Assembly: GCF_965655635.1 (NCBI RefSeq)
Contig: NZ_CBFHHE010000011.1
Coordinates: 4,249 to 68,248 of the forward strand
Direction of reading: 5' to 3'
Origin: Nereida sp965655635
GTDB lineage: Bacteria > Pseudomonadota > Alphaproteobacteria > Rhodobacterales > Rhodobacteraceae
Length of the DNA stretch: 64,000 bases
The position numbers and the translations under genes are program-made. Positions 8,117 to 16,443 of the stretch are shown in pieces. Under the pieces are notes generated by a model. It was not told where the DNA came from, ran no database searches, and worked only from the letters and a program-made list of their open reading frames with translations. The first letter of the stretch is position 1; each line of letters opens with the position of its first letter.

Positions 8117-9079
8117 ATGGGCGCGATTATTGAAGTAAATGGATTGGTGAAACGCTACAAAAGCGGCTTTGAGGCGCTTAAGGGCGTGAACCTTACGATT
8201 AATGAAGGCGAGATTATTGCGCTTTTGGGCCCAAATGGTGCAGGAAAGACGACGCTTATTTCGTCGATTTGTGGCATTACAAACCCCACCTCTGGGACCG
8301 TTTCTGTTGGTGGCTTCGATATCAACGCGGAGTACCGCAAAACGCGGGCGATGATCGGGCTTGTGCCACAAGAGCTTAATCTGGAGCATTTTGAAAAAGT
8401 GATTGCGACTGTGCGGTTCTCCCGTGGTCTTTTTGGTAAGCCCGCGGACGAGGCGCACATCGAAAAAATCCTTCGTCAACTAAGCTTGTGGGATAAACGA
8501 AACGCTAAAATTGGTGAACTGTCAGGTGGCATGAAGCGCCGTGTGCTGATTGCAAAAGCACTGGCCCATGAGCCGCGTGTTTTGTTTCTTGATGAGCCGA
8601 CCGCCGGTGTTGATGTGGAGCTGCGCAAAGATATGTGGGCGGTGGTGCAGGACCTGAAGGCAAGCGGTGTGACGATTATTTTGACGACCCATTACATTGA
8701 AGAAGCCGAGGAGGTTGCTGACCGCATCGGTGTTATCAACGGTGGGCAAATCTTGTTGGTGCAAGACAAGGCTGAGTTGATGCAGCAATTGGGTCAGAAG
8801 CAGATGCAGATTGATCTGACTGAACCTCTCGCATCAGACAAGCTTCCGGAGGCGCTTGGTCATTACGACCTGGGTGTGACGGATGATCTTGCCACGCTGA
8901 TCTACACCTATGACATCAACGCAGAGCGGACAGGCATTACCACATTGCTTGGTGATTTGCAGGCCGCAGGGTTTATGCTGCGCGATATCCAGACGAAACA
9001 ATCCAGTCTTGAGGAAATCTTTGTTGGGCTTGTCGCAGACCAAGATGCACGCACGGCAAACGCAGGAGACGCGGCATGA
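8117..9079 (+). CDS. ABC transporter ATP-binding protein (ABC-2 export type)
   Basis: A 320-residue ATPase. Walker A is GPNGAGKT at residues 38-45, the signature is LSGGM at 135-139, and Walker B is VLFLDEP ending at 161 with TAGVD after it. The C-terminal extension of about 90 residues is typical of drug, polysaccharide or NodI-like exporters. I chose ATG 8117 because a GGGGG stretch lies just upstream; ATG 8105 is possible. It overlaps the permease gene by 4 bases (ATGA), so the two proteins are made together. It probably forms an export pump of the YadG/YadH type. The substrate is unknown. Confidence 0.88.
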   Translation: MGAIIEVNGLVKRYKSGFEALKGVNLTINEGEIIALLGPNGAGKTTLISSICGITNPTSGTVSVGGFDINAEYRKTRAMIGLVPQELNLEHFEKVIATVRFSRGLFGKPADEAHIEKILRQLSLWDKRNAKIGELSGGMKRRVLIAKALAHEPRVLFLDEPTAGVDVELRKDMWAVVQDLKASGVTIILTTHYIEEAEEVADRIGVINGGQILLVQDKAELMQQLGQKQMQIDLTEPLASDKLPEALGHYDLGVTDDLATLIYTYDINAERTGITTLLGDLQAAGFMLRDIQTKQSSLEEIFVGLVADQDARTANAGDAA

Positions 9080-9837
9080 ATATTTACGGCATCAAAGCGA
9101 TTTTCTTTTTTGAGATGGCGCGTTTTTTTCGCACGGCTGCGCAGTCTTTGCTGGCCCCTGTCATTTCTACCGCCCTGTACTTTGTAGTATTTGGCACAGC
9201 AATCGGAAGCCGCATTACAGATGTTGACGGTGTCAGTTACGGCGCGTTCATCGTGCCGGGCTTGATCATGTTGACGGTGATGACCCAATCTGCCAGTAAC
9301 GCCAGCTTTGGTATATATTTACCAAAATTTGTCGGTACGATTTATGAGCTTCTTTCTGCGCCAATCAATTTCTTCGAGATCGTTATCGGCTACGTTGGTG
9401 CGGCCACGGTGAAGTCACTCATTATCGGCGTGATCATTTTGGCGACGTCATATCTGTTTGTTGACCTACAAATTGCGCATCCGCTGGCGATGTTCGCATT
9501 TCTGATTTTGACCTGCCTTTCGTTTAGTCTGCTTGGCTTTATTATTGGGATTTGGGCTAGCAATTTTGAGCAACTACAACTGATCCCGCTTTTAGTTTTG
9601 ACGCCTCTGGGCTTTCTTGGAGGGACCTTTTACTCGATCACAATGCTACCGCCCGTCTGGCAGACGATCACGCTATTCAACCCCGTGGTGTATCTGGTTT
9701 CGGGCTTTCGCTGGTCTTTCTTTGGGACCTCTGACGTTAGTATTGGTGTTAGTCTTTTTGCGATTTGTGCATTTACAGCGATTTGCCTTGGCATCGTGTG
9801 GTGGATTTTCAAAACGGGATATCGTTTGCGTTCCTAA
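9076..9837 (+). CDS. ABC-2 type permease
   Basis: A 253-residue inner-membrane protein with about six hydrophobic segments, for example PVISTALYFVVFG, FIVPGLIMLTVMT, VKSLIIGVIILATSYL and LVLTPLGFLGGTFYS. The last contains the family-typical TPLGFLGGTFYS-LP pattern of ABC-2 exporters (YadH-like). It is translationally coupled to the ATPase gene upstream through an ATGA overlap. Together they should form a homodimeric exporter. No substrate-binding protein or third component is nearby, which agrees with export rather than uptake. Confidence 0.87.
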   Translation: MNIYGIKAIFFFEMARFFRTAAQSLLAPVISTALYFVVFGTAIGSRITDVDGVSYGAFIVPGLIMLTVMTQSASNASFGIYLPKFVGTIYELLSAPINFFEIVIGYVGAATVKSLIIGVIILATSYLFVDLQIAHPLAMFAFLILTCLSFSLLGFIIGIWASNFEQLQLIPLLVLTPLGFLGGTFYSITMLPPVWQTITLFNPVVYLVSGFRWSFFGTSDVSIGVSLFAICAFTAICLGIVWWIFKTGYRLRS

Positions 9838-9901
9838 ACCGAACAGTTTGATTTGAGGGCGGGCACTTGTAGCAGGTGCTTGCGCACTCTACATCACGCT
9901 C

Positions 9902-10693
9902 ATGAAGCGCTTTATCCCATTCAGAAAATCCTCGCCTGTTATCTCTGTTGTTCGGTTGAACGGCATGATCGCAAGTAGTGGTCGCGGCCTGAATGATGCA
10001 GGCGCGGCAGCCATGATCGAAAAAGCATTCGCCAAGGGAAAGCCAAAAGCGGTTGCGCTTGTGATTAATTCACCTGGTGGTAGCCCTGCGCAATCATCAT
10101 TGATTGCGGCGCGTATTCGCCAGCTTGCGGATGAAAAAGAGATCCCCGTTTTTGCGTTTGTTGAAGATGTTGCAGCTTCCGGTGGGTATTGGCTTGCCTC
10201 CGCTGCGGACGAGATTTTTGTTGATGCCACATCGGTGGTAGGCTCAATCGGAGTAATCAGTGCGGGCTTCGGTATGAGTGAGTTGATCGCGCGTTACGGC
10301 ATTGAGCGCCGTGTCTACACTGCCGGCACCTCAAAATCGATGAACGATCCGTTTAAGCCTGAAAACCCCGAAGACGTAGCCCGCCTTAACGTTATTCTTG
10401 AGCAGCTTCACGAGACGTTCAAACAGCAAATTAGAAGCCGCCGTGCGAATAAATTGGTTGAGCGTGATTTGTTCACTGGTGAGATTTGGGTCGGCCAAAG
10501 TGCAGTTGACGTAGGTCTTGCGGATGGTGTCGGGCATCTGGTTCCAACCCTGAAAGAGCGCTTTGGCAAAAAAGTGAAGTTCCGCGTTTATGGCCAGCGT
10601 AAATCGCTTTTGTCACGGGTTGGCGCGTCTACAGTTGGCGGTTTAGTTCATCAGATTGAAGAGCGGGCACAATTTGCGCGCTTTGGCCTATAG
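9902..10693 (+). CDS. S49-family serine peptidase (SppA/SohB-like), no membrane anchor
   Basis: A 263-residue S49 peptidase. The nucleophile is predicted as Ser93 in ASGGYWLA, and the general base as Lys145 in TSKSMND. The separation of 52 residues matches the Ser-Lys dyad spacing of Bacillus SppA (S147/K199). The VGSIGVI motif lies between them. Unlike SppA of E. coli or Bacillus it has no N-terminal hydrophobic segment: the protein starts MKRFIPFRKS and goes straight into the first strand. It may be cytoplasmic, or peripheral on the inner membrane. It is followed after 10 bases by a small zinc-ribbon membrane protein. Confidence 0.85.
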   Translation: MKRFIPFRKSSPVISVVRLNGMIASSGRGLNDAGAAAMIEKAFAKGKPKAVALVINSPGGSPAQSSLIAARIRQLADEKEIPVFAFVEDVAASGGYWLASAADEIFVDATSVVGSIGVISAGFGMSELIARYGIERRVYTAGTSKSMNDPFKPENPEDVARLNVILEQLHETFKQQIRSRRANKLVERDLFTGEIWVGQSAVDVGLADGVGHLVPTLKERFGKKVKFRVYGQRKSLLSRVGASTVGGLVHQIEERAQFARFGL

Positions 10694-10703
10694 GGCGCGC
10701 GCC

Positions 10704-10871
10704 ATGCTGATGAAAATCGTCTCTCTGTTTCTGATCGCGATGGTGGTTTTGGCGATGTTCGGCAAACTGCGTTACCCCGGTCAGCAAGCATTAGCGAATG
10801 CCAAGTGCCCAAGCTGCGGCCGGTTCAGAATTGGCAAAGGCCCATGTGCATGCGGAGTAAAACGTAAATGA
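10704..10871 (+). CDS. Small membrane protein with C-terminal zinc ribbon
   Basis: A 55-residue protein that starts at ATG 10704 or, less likely, 10710. One membrane helix (about residues 4-19, KIVSLFLIAMVVLAMF) is followed by a short linker and a cysteine cluster, CPSCGR then CACG, making a possible four-cysteine zinc site. The cysteine part should face the cytoplasm under the positive-inside rule, given the basic tail KRK, but this is not certain. It lies between the S49 peptidase and the exchanger gene, and its end overlaps the latter by 4 bases (ATGA). I do not know a function. Confidence 0.7.
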   Translation: MLMKIVSLFLIAMVVLAMFGKLRYPGQQALANAKCPSCGRFRIGKGPCACGVKRK

Positions 10872-11818
10872 CCACGGCACTTTTACTCACGGCTGCTGGT
10901 TTGGTCTTGCTGCTGATTGCGGGGGATGCGCTGGTAAAAGGCGCGGTCAACTTTGCGCTGCGCCTTGGGATTCCTGCATTGATCGTAAGCTTGACGATTG
11001 TTGCTTTTGGTACGTCCGCCCCTGAATTGCTGATTGCGGTTGAGGCGATTGTCGATGGGGCGCCCGGTATCGCGATGGGTAACGTGGTTGGCTCAAACAC
11101 CGCCAATGTGTTGCTTGTCTTGGGCGTGCCTGCTTTGTTGGCGGGGCTGCATACGGCGGGCTGTGACACGCGGAAAAGCTTTGTCTACATGATCTTAGCG
11201 ACTGCGCTTTTCATAGCTGGCGCATTCTTTGGCCCCATCACATGGGTGCACGGTTTGGTCTTTCTGGCAGCTCTTTTTGCCATATTGGCAGATCAATTTT
11301 TTGATGCAAAGCGTGCGCGTGCTGCGGGACAGGTTATCGATGAGGACGAGCCTGAGGGCGCAGATCCCGACATGGCGTGGTGGAAGATCAGCGCCTTTTT
11401 GCTTTTCGGTTTGATAGGGCTCCCTTTGGGTGCAAGCCTTTTGGTCGAGAACTCGGTTATTATCGCGCGCAGCTTCGGCGTGTCAGAAACGGTGATTGGC
11501 TTGACCTTGATCGCTATAGGAACCTCACTGCCTGAGCTGGCCACTACAGTTGCTGCCGCGTATCGCAAGCAAGCGGATGTGGCGATTGGCAACGTCATCG
11601 GCTCTAACATGTTTAACTTGCTGGCGATCATTGGCATTGCAAGCTTCATAGGCCTCATCGAGGTCGATCAAGGTGTGTTGACGTTTGATCTGTGGGTGAT
11701 GGCGGCGGCGTCGCTCGTCTTGGTCCCATTTGTATTTTGCAAATGGAATATGATGCGTGGCACTGGCGCGATCCTGACGGCGCTTTATGTCTCTTATCTG
11801 GTGACGTTGCTGGTTTAA
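10868..11818 (+). CDS. Calcium/sodium antiporter (CaCA family, YrbG-like)
   Basis: A 316-residue inner-membrane exchanger. It contains the two inverted alpha-repeats that form the ion site: AFGTSAPELLIA with GNVVGSNTAN in the N-terminal half, and AIGTSLPELATT with GNVIGSNMFN in the C-terminal half. About ten hydrophobic segments are visible, and an acidic loop (IDEDEPEGADPD) separates the halves. Ion-binding acidic residues in both repeats (GTSAPE, GTSLPE) are intact. It should exchange Na+ or H+ for Ca2+ or a similar cation. Translation is coupled to the zinc-ribbon gene upstream. Confidence 0.9.
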   Translation: MTTALLLTAAGLVLLLIAGDALVKGAVNFALRLGIPALIVSLTIVAFGTSAPELLIAVEAIVDGAPGIAMGNVVGSNTANVLLVLGVPALLAGLHTAGCDTRKSFVYMILATALFIAGAFFGPITWVHGLVFLAALFAILADQFFDAKRARAAGQVIDEDEPEGADPDMAWWKISAFLLFGLIGLPLGASLLVENSVIIARSFGVSETVIGLTLIAIGTSLPELATTVAAAYRKQADVAIGNVIGSNMFNLLAIIGIASFIGLIEVDQGVLTFDLWVMAAASLVLVPFVFCKWNMMRGTGAILTALYVSYLVTLLV

Positions 11819-11842
11819 CCGCCCACTGGAAGGATGGATTTT

Positions 11843-12622
11843 ATGAAGAACGCATTGGTCACGGGCGCGGGCAAACGGCTGGGCCGCGCGATGGCAATCT
11901 ATCTTGCAGAGCGCGGATATAGCGTTGCTGTGCACTACGCCTCGTCTGCACAAGACGCAGGTGACGTGGTTGGCATAATCGAAGGCATGGGGGGTAAGGC
12001 GGTTGCTCTGCAGGCTGATTTGTTAAGCGAAAACGATACCCAAGCGCTTGTTCCAAATGCGATGTCTGTACTGGGCGGGCCAATTACGTGTTTGGTTAAC
12101 AACGCGTCTATTTTTGAATACGACACATTGCAAACCGCGACTCGTAGCAGTTGGGATCGCCATATCAAGAGTAATTTGCGCGCGCCCTATGTTTTAAGCC
12201 AAGCAGTTGCCGCTCATGCGCCCAAGGGCCAGTTGGACAGTAACGGTGAGCCGATCGCTCAAAGTCTGATTGTGAACATGATTGATCAGCGTGTTCGTAA
12301 ACTGACGCCAGAATTCTCAAGTTATACGATTGCGAAGATGGGACTTTGGGCGCTCACCCAAACGTCTGCACAGGGCCTTGCACCGGATGTGCGCGTGAAC
12401 GCAATTGGGCCAGGTCCGACCCTTCAGGGCGCGAGGCAGTCTGATGCGCATTTTGCGGGTCAGCGTAAAAATACGGTGCTTGGGCGTGGCGCTAACACTT
12501 CCGACATAACCGCCGCACTTGGTTACTTTTTGGATGCGCCAGCCGTGTCTGGACAGCTTATCTGCGTGGATGGTGCACAGCACTTGGGCTGGCAAACACC
12601 GGATGTCCAAGGGATCGAGTGA
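11843..12622 (+). CDS. SDR-family oxidoreductase, FolM/pteridine-reductase-like
   Basis: A 259-residue short-chain dehydrogenase. I chose ATG 11843 because AAGGATGG lies about 8 bases before it, whereas ATG 11834 has a Shine-Dalgarno that abuts the codon. The cofactor motif reads VTGAGKRLGRAMA, where the Lys-Arg in place of the usual second Gly region is typical of pteridine reductases and FolM. The catalytic motif is SSYTIAK, and NNASIF occupies the NNAG position. A dihydromonapterin or dihydrofolate reductase role is therefore plausible, but no other folate gene is adjacent. It stands 24 bases after the exchanger gene. Confidence 0.78.
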   Translation: MKNALVTGAGKRLGRAMAIYLAERGYSVAVHYASSAQDAGDVVGIIEGMGGKAVALQADLLSENDTQALVPNAMSVLGGPITCLVNNASIFEYDTLQTATRSSWDRHIKSNLRAPYVLSQAVAAHAPKGQLDSNGEPIAQSLIVNMIDQRVRKLTPEFSSYTIAKMGLWALTQTSAQGLAPDVRVNAIGPGPTLQGARQSDAHFAGQRKNTVLGRGANTSDITAALGYFLDAPAVSGQLICVDGAQHLGWQTPDVQGIE

Positions 12623-12912
12623 TCAAGCTCTCTTTTAAGTTGTGCACCGATCATAGCCGACTTTACCAAACCGTTACAAAAACTTTAATAAAAACAATAA
12701 TTTGCAATTTTTAAATTAAATACTGAGCTATTTCAGTAAGTTACATTCGTGCTTAATTTTTGTGCAAATCAAGGAAATGTCTAAAAACATTGGCGAAATC
12801 GCATGATCTGATATCTTACTCACCGACTTATCCACAGTATCCGTGGATCTATTCTCTCTTGCACGCCGCCATTCACAGTTGCAGCCATATACAGAATCGC
12901 AGACCCTGACTT
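12623..12912 (+). promoter_or_regulatory. AT-rich region upstream of uvrC with a consensus DnaA box
   Basis: A 290-base gap. The first two thirds (about 12655-12775) are markedly AT-rich compared with everything around, with runs such as AATAAAAACAATAA. A perfect 9-mer DnaA box, TTATCCACA, lies at 12828-12836 on the plus strand, 77 bases before uvrC. A GANTC methylation site occurs at about 12893 (GAATC). I see no LexA-type GTTC-N7-GTTC site. The region must contain the uvrC promoter. A single DnaA box does not make an origin. Confidence 0.4.
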
Positions 12913-14769
12913 ATGACCGACGCAGCCCCCCTTATTGGACATGAACTGATCCATGATTATCTGCGCATGCTTGATGGCTCGCCAGGTGTGTACCGGATGC
13001 TTGATGAGCAAAATCGGGTGCTTTATGTGGGTAAGGCCCGTCATCTCAAAAATCGTGTGAGCAATTACGCGCGCCCCTCAGGGCATTCTGGACGTACCGC
13101 GCGTATGATTTCTGAGACACGCTCGATGATGTTTCTGACCACCCAGACTGAAACAGAGGCCCTGCTTCTCGAGCAAAATCTGATTAAACAGCTTAAGCCT
13201 AAGTACAATGTGCTGCTACGTGATGACAAAAGCTTTCCAAATATTCTGGTGAGCAAAGATCATGAGTTTCCGCAAATTCGCAAACATCGCGGCGCTAAGA
13301 AGACTAAGGGCGCATATTATGGGCCATTTGCGAGTGCTGGCGCGGTCAACAGAACGTTGAACCAGTTACAGCGTGTGTTCTTGCTGCGTGATTGTTCTGA
13401 CAGTCAGTTTGAGGGGCGGACACGGCCGTGTTTGAACTACCAGATCAAGCGATGCAGTGCGCCATGCGTTGGCAAAATCTCAGGGCAGGATTACGCCGCT
13501 AGTGTCAAAGACGCAGAGCGTTTCTTGTCGGGGAAAACGACAGGGCTACAAGAAAAGCTGGCCAAAGATATGGCAGACGCGGCAGAGGCTATGGAGTTTG
13601 AAAGCGCCGCGGCACTACGCGATCGGTTGCGGGCCATGACGCAAGTACAGACCTCCCAAGGGATTAATCCGCGCGGCGTGTCAGAGGCAGATGTGATTGC
13701 GCTGCACATGGAAGGCGGACAGGCTTGCGTCCAAGTGTTCTTCATTAGGGCCAATCAGAACTGGGGCAATCGCGACTACTATCCGCGTCTTGCTGCAGAT
13801 GTTTCTCACACGGAAGTGATGGAGGCTTTCGTCGGACAATTTTACGCCGATAAACAACCGCCGAAGCAGGTGATCCTGTCGCATGCTGTAGAGAGTGAAG
13901 ACCTTGTGGTTGAGGCCCTTAGCCAAAAGGCAGAACGCCGTGTCGAGATCATTGTTCCGCAACGCGGTGAGAAAATGGAACTTTTGGCGGGGGCTGCACG
14001 CAATGCCCGCGAAAGCCTTGCGCGGAAAATGGCGGAAAGCGCGAGCCAACTGAAGTTGTTGAAAGGGCTGGCTGAGGCATTCGAGTTGCCCAAGCAGCCG
14101 CAACGCATTGAGGTCTACGACAACTCTCACATTCAAGGCGCACATGCGGTGGGTGGCATGATCGTTGCGGGCCCTGAAGGGTTCATGAAGAACAGTTATC
14201 GCAAGTTTAACATACGCGGTGATGATCTGACCCCCGGCGATGACTTTGGAATGATGAAAGAGGTTCTTCGCCGCCGCTTTAAGCGGTTGCTCAAAGAGGA
14301 TCCTGACAAAAGTAAAGGCGATTGGCCTGACCTTCTTCTAATCGACGGTGGGGCGGGACAAGTCAGCGCTGTACGCGAAATTATGGAAGAAATGGGTGTT
14401 GGTGATATCCCGATGATCGGTGTCGCCAAGGGTCTTGATCGGGACGCGGGCAAAGAAGAATTCCACCGTACGGGTAAACAGGTAATGGCGCTGCGCCATA
14501 ACGATCCTGTACTTTATTTTGTTCAACGTATGCGTGACGAGGCACACCGTTTCGCCATCGGTACCCACAGGGCAAAGCGGTCAAAAGCGATCGGCGGGAC
14601 ACCTTTGGATGATGTGCCGGGCGTTGGTGCGCGGCGTAAAAAGGCACTGCTGATGCATTTTGGCTCGGCCAAGGCGGTTGGCCGTGCCGCGCTTGCGGAT
14701 TTGAAATCGGTCGACGGAATATCCGAGGCCATGGCGCAAACAATCTATGACCACTTTAACGAGCGTTAG
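12913..14769 (+). CDS. uvrC: Excinuclease ABC subunit C
   Basis: A 618-residue UvrC, the dual-incision nuclease of nucleotide excision repair that works with UvrA and UvrB. The GIY-YIG domain is at about 20-100 (PGVYRML, VLYVGKA, then LLLEQNLIKQLKPKYN). The UvrB-interacting UVR helix pair is around 209-244 (MEFESAAALRDRLRAM). The RNase H-like endonuclease domain begins near RIEVYDNSHIQG. A C-terminal helix-hairpin-helix domain (DVPGVGARRKKALL, SVDGISEAMAQ) completes it. Length and domain order are normal. It follows an AT-rich intergenic region and is probably transcribed alone. Confidence 0.97.
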   Translation: MTDAAPLIGHELIHDYLRMLDGSPGVYRMLDEQNRVLYVGKARHLKNRVSNYARPSGHSGRTARMISETRSMMFLTTQTETEALLLEQNLIKQLKPKYNVLLRDDKSFPNILVSKDHEFPQIRKHRGAKKTKGAYYGPFASAGAVNRTLNQLQRVFLLRDCSDSQFEGRTRPCLNYQIKRCSAPCVGKISGQDYAASVKDAERFLSGKTTGLQEKLAKDMADAAEAMEFESAAALRDRLRAMTQVQTSQGINPRGVSEADVIALHMEGGQACVQVFFIRANQNWGNRDYYPRLAADVSHTEVMEAFVGQFYADKQPPKQVILSHAVESEDLVVEALSQKAERRVEIIVPQRGEKMELLAGAARNARESLARKMAESASQLKLLKGLAEAFELPKQPQRIEVYDNSHIQGAHAVGGMIVAGPEGFMKNSYRKFNIRGDDLTPGDDFGMMKEVLRRRFKRLLKEDPDKSKGDWPDLLLIDGGAGQVSAVREIMEEMGVGDIPMIGVAKGLDRDAGKEEFHRTGKQVMALRHNDPVLYFVQRMRDEAHRFAIGTHRAKRSKAIGGTPLDDVPGVGARRKKALLMHFGSAKAVGRAALADLKSVDGISEAMAQTIYDHFNER

Positions 14770-14787
14770 CGTCATCCCCCCACCAAT

Positions 14788-14820
14788 AAGGAGCGCCCCG
14801 CTTTCGCGAGACGCCCTTCT
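14788..14820. terminator. Imperfect hairpin after uvrC, possible bidirectional terminator
   Basis: An imperfect stem (AAGGAGCG side and CGCCCTTCTT side, with a CGC-TTTC-GCG tip) lies just after the uvrC stop and before the end of the convergent small gene. It resembles the A-tract/GC-stem/T-tract hairpins seen elsewhere in the window but contains several mismatches, and its T-run is broken by C. Confidence 0.35.
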
Positions 14821-14856
14821 TGGGGACAGGGAGGTATCCCAGAGGCTGCGCGGGAC

Positions 14857-15183
14857 TTAGAAGTTCGCAAGGGATTTCAGTGACGCCACTCGGGCTGTGT
14901 CGTTGTCTTGCTCAGCGTTTTCGATCAGCGATGCAAAATCAACTGATGTGCCGCGGCTTGAGACACGGACGCTGTCGAGGGTCTGGCCCAAGAAGAAGTT
15001 CAGCTGTGCCACGTCTTGGCCTTGGCGGGCGTTAATGATGTTAACCAATGTTGTATCGGCCTAAACACCGGCGCTAACGCCTGCAGATTTGGCGAGTTGG
15101 TCAGCAGATGCTGCAGTTGCGGAAGCGGCGATTGCAATGGCTGTGAATACAGTTGCGAGCTTCAGAATAATTTCTTTCGGCAC
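14857..15183 (-). pseudogene. Small secreted protein gene interrupted by an in-frame TAG
   Basis: Reading leftward from GTG 15183 gives a signal peptide (PKEIILKLATVFTAIAIAASATAASA) and the start of a mature protein, LAKSAGVSAGV. An amber stop, TAG, then lies at 15061-15063. The same frame continues without a break for 67 more codons (ADTTLVNIINARQGQDV and on to SLKSLANF) to TAA at 14857-14859. The two halves look like one small exported protein of about 108 residues. No convincing internal start or Shine-Dalgarno exists after the stop; the first possible start is a TTG at 15048. A nonsense mutation, sequencing error or amber readthrough would all explain it. The protein's function is unknown. 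Confidence 0.65.
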
Positions 15184-15530
15184 CCTTTCTAAGGCGTTCG
15201 TTTGTTTGGGCTATATTGCCCTGTGAGTGATGAATGAGGCGTTAATGCATGTCTCGGATGAGCTGTATATGGGGTTTGTTTTGGGGCATGATAGGCCTGT
15301 CATGCGCAGGTGATATTTGTGGAAACGAACATCATGCCGCCGTGATCAGCTCTTGTGTGCGCAAGCCTTGTGGGCGTAATTCCTATGAAAACGGCGCTCA
15401 CAAGGAATGTTACACCGCCGCGATATGTTTCAGCGCGGTGGGGTGCTTTGTAATAATTCAGGCGGGAATTGTTCGATATGTCGCAAAAGAACCTGTGGCG
15501 GCGCAGAGAATCCTGGGCTAGATCAAGGAT
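15184..15530. other. Intergenic region between broken secreted-protein gene and pgsA
   Basis: About 350 bases without a gene I can support. A plus-strand frame at 15249-15521 is open but has no start context, and its residues (many Cys, Gly and Ile) look like an untranslated frame. The region must hold the promoter of the small minus-strand gene and that of pgsA. No clear hairpin or repeated element is visible. Confidence 0.35.
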
Positions 15531-16196
15531 ATGAAGTGGACTTTGCCAAATATCCTGACCGTCTTGCGCCTTTTTGCGGCCTTTGGCGTCGTCATAATGT
15601 TTTTGTATTTCAATCGGCCTTGGGCTGATTGGTTTGCGCTGGTTCTGTTTGGCCTCGCGGCGCTGACAGATTTTTTTGATGGCTACCTTGCGCGCTTGTG
15701 GAACCAAACGAGCCGCTTTGGTGCGATGCTTGACCCGATTGCGGACAAAGCGATGGTGGTGATAGCGCTGCTGATTATTGTTGGCTTTTCTGGGATGGAC
15801 CCGTGGCTGCTCTTACCTGCAAGCGTCATCATATTTCGTGAAGTGTTCGTAAGTGGCTTGCGTGAGTTCTTGGGCGATGACGCCAAAACCCTGGCGGTTA
15901 CCAAGCTTGCGAAATGGAAAACGACCGCGCAGATGCTGGCTATTGCGGTTCTGTTTTCTAAGGGTGCCTTTGAACATTACTTCATTGAACAGACTGTGGG
16001 CATGACGTCTGAGATGGTTGATGGTATTTTGGCGGGCGACATTGAAGACGTTGTTGGTCTTCGATGGAAAGAGATGGGCTGGCACCTGAGCTGGTCCGTA
16101 GGTTTGGTCCTTCTTTGGGTTGCGGCATTGTTGACGTTGATCACAGGCTGGGACTATTTCCGTAAATCGTTACCATTTCTGAGAGATCCTCAATGA
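15531..16196 (+). CDS. pgsA: CDP-diacylglycerol--glycerol-3-phosphate 3-phosphatidyltransferase
   Basis: A 221-residue membrane enzyme that makes phosphatidylglycerol phosphate from CDP-diacylglycerol and glycerol 3-phosphate. The CDP-alcohol phosphotransferase signature is complete: D47, D50, G51, A54, R55, G64, D68 and D72 (DFFDGYLARL, then GAMLDPIAD). Several membrane helices follow, and the C-terminus is longer than in short homologues. Its stop overlaps the moaD start by 4 bases (ATGA), linking phospholipid synthesis to molybdopterin genes at the translational level. Confidence 0.93.
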   Translation: MKWTLPNILTVLRLFAAFGVVIMFLYFNRPWADWFALVLFGLAALTDFFDGYLARLWNQTSRFGAMLDPIADKAMVVIALLIIVGFSGMDPWLLLPASVIIFREVFVSGLREFLGDDAKTLAVTKLAKWKTTAQMLAIAVLFSKGAFEHYFIEQTVGMTSEMVDGILAGDIEDVVGLRWKEMGWHLSWSVGLVLLWVAALLTLITGWDYFRKSLPFLRDPQ

Positions 16197-16438
16197 ATGT
16201 TGTTTATTTCGCATGGGTTCGTGAACGTATTGGCCTGCCTCAGGAACAGATCACGACGGATGCTGCAACAGTAGCCGAGCTGGTCGATGAGTTGCGCGCA
16301 CGTGAAGCCCGTTATGAGGCGGCATTTGCAGATATCAGTGCTCTGCGTGTTGCGGTTGATCAAGAGTTGTCTGATTTTGACGCGTCCTTGAAAGATGTGC
16401 GCGAGGTTGCCTTCTTCCCCCCCATGACAGGTGGCTAA
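16193..16438 (+). CDS. moaD: Molybdopterin synthase small subunit MoaD
   Basis: An 81-residue ubiquitin-fold sulfur carrier. It ends in the obligatory Gly-Gly (FFPPMTGG), where the C-terminal thiocarboxylate forms and donates sulfur to precursor Z (cPMP) during molybdopterin synthesis. It starts within the pgsA stop and is followed after 5 bases by moaE, the partner large subunit, so the complex should be made from one message. Confidence 0.93.
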   Translation: MNVVYFAWVRERIGLPQEQITTDAATVAELVDELRAREARYEAAFADISALRVAVDQELSDFDASLKDVREVAFFPPMTGG

Positions 16439-16443
16439 GGACG

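Noticed and set aside
12623..12912. A chromosomal replication origin
   Set aside because: Only one DnaA box and none of the usual flanking origin genes; a promoter region with a DnaA site is simpler.
15249..15521. A 90-codon open frame before pgsA
   Set aside because: It has poor start context and no family-like features.
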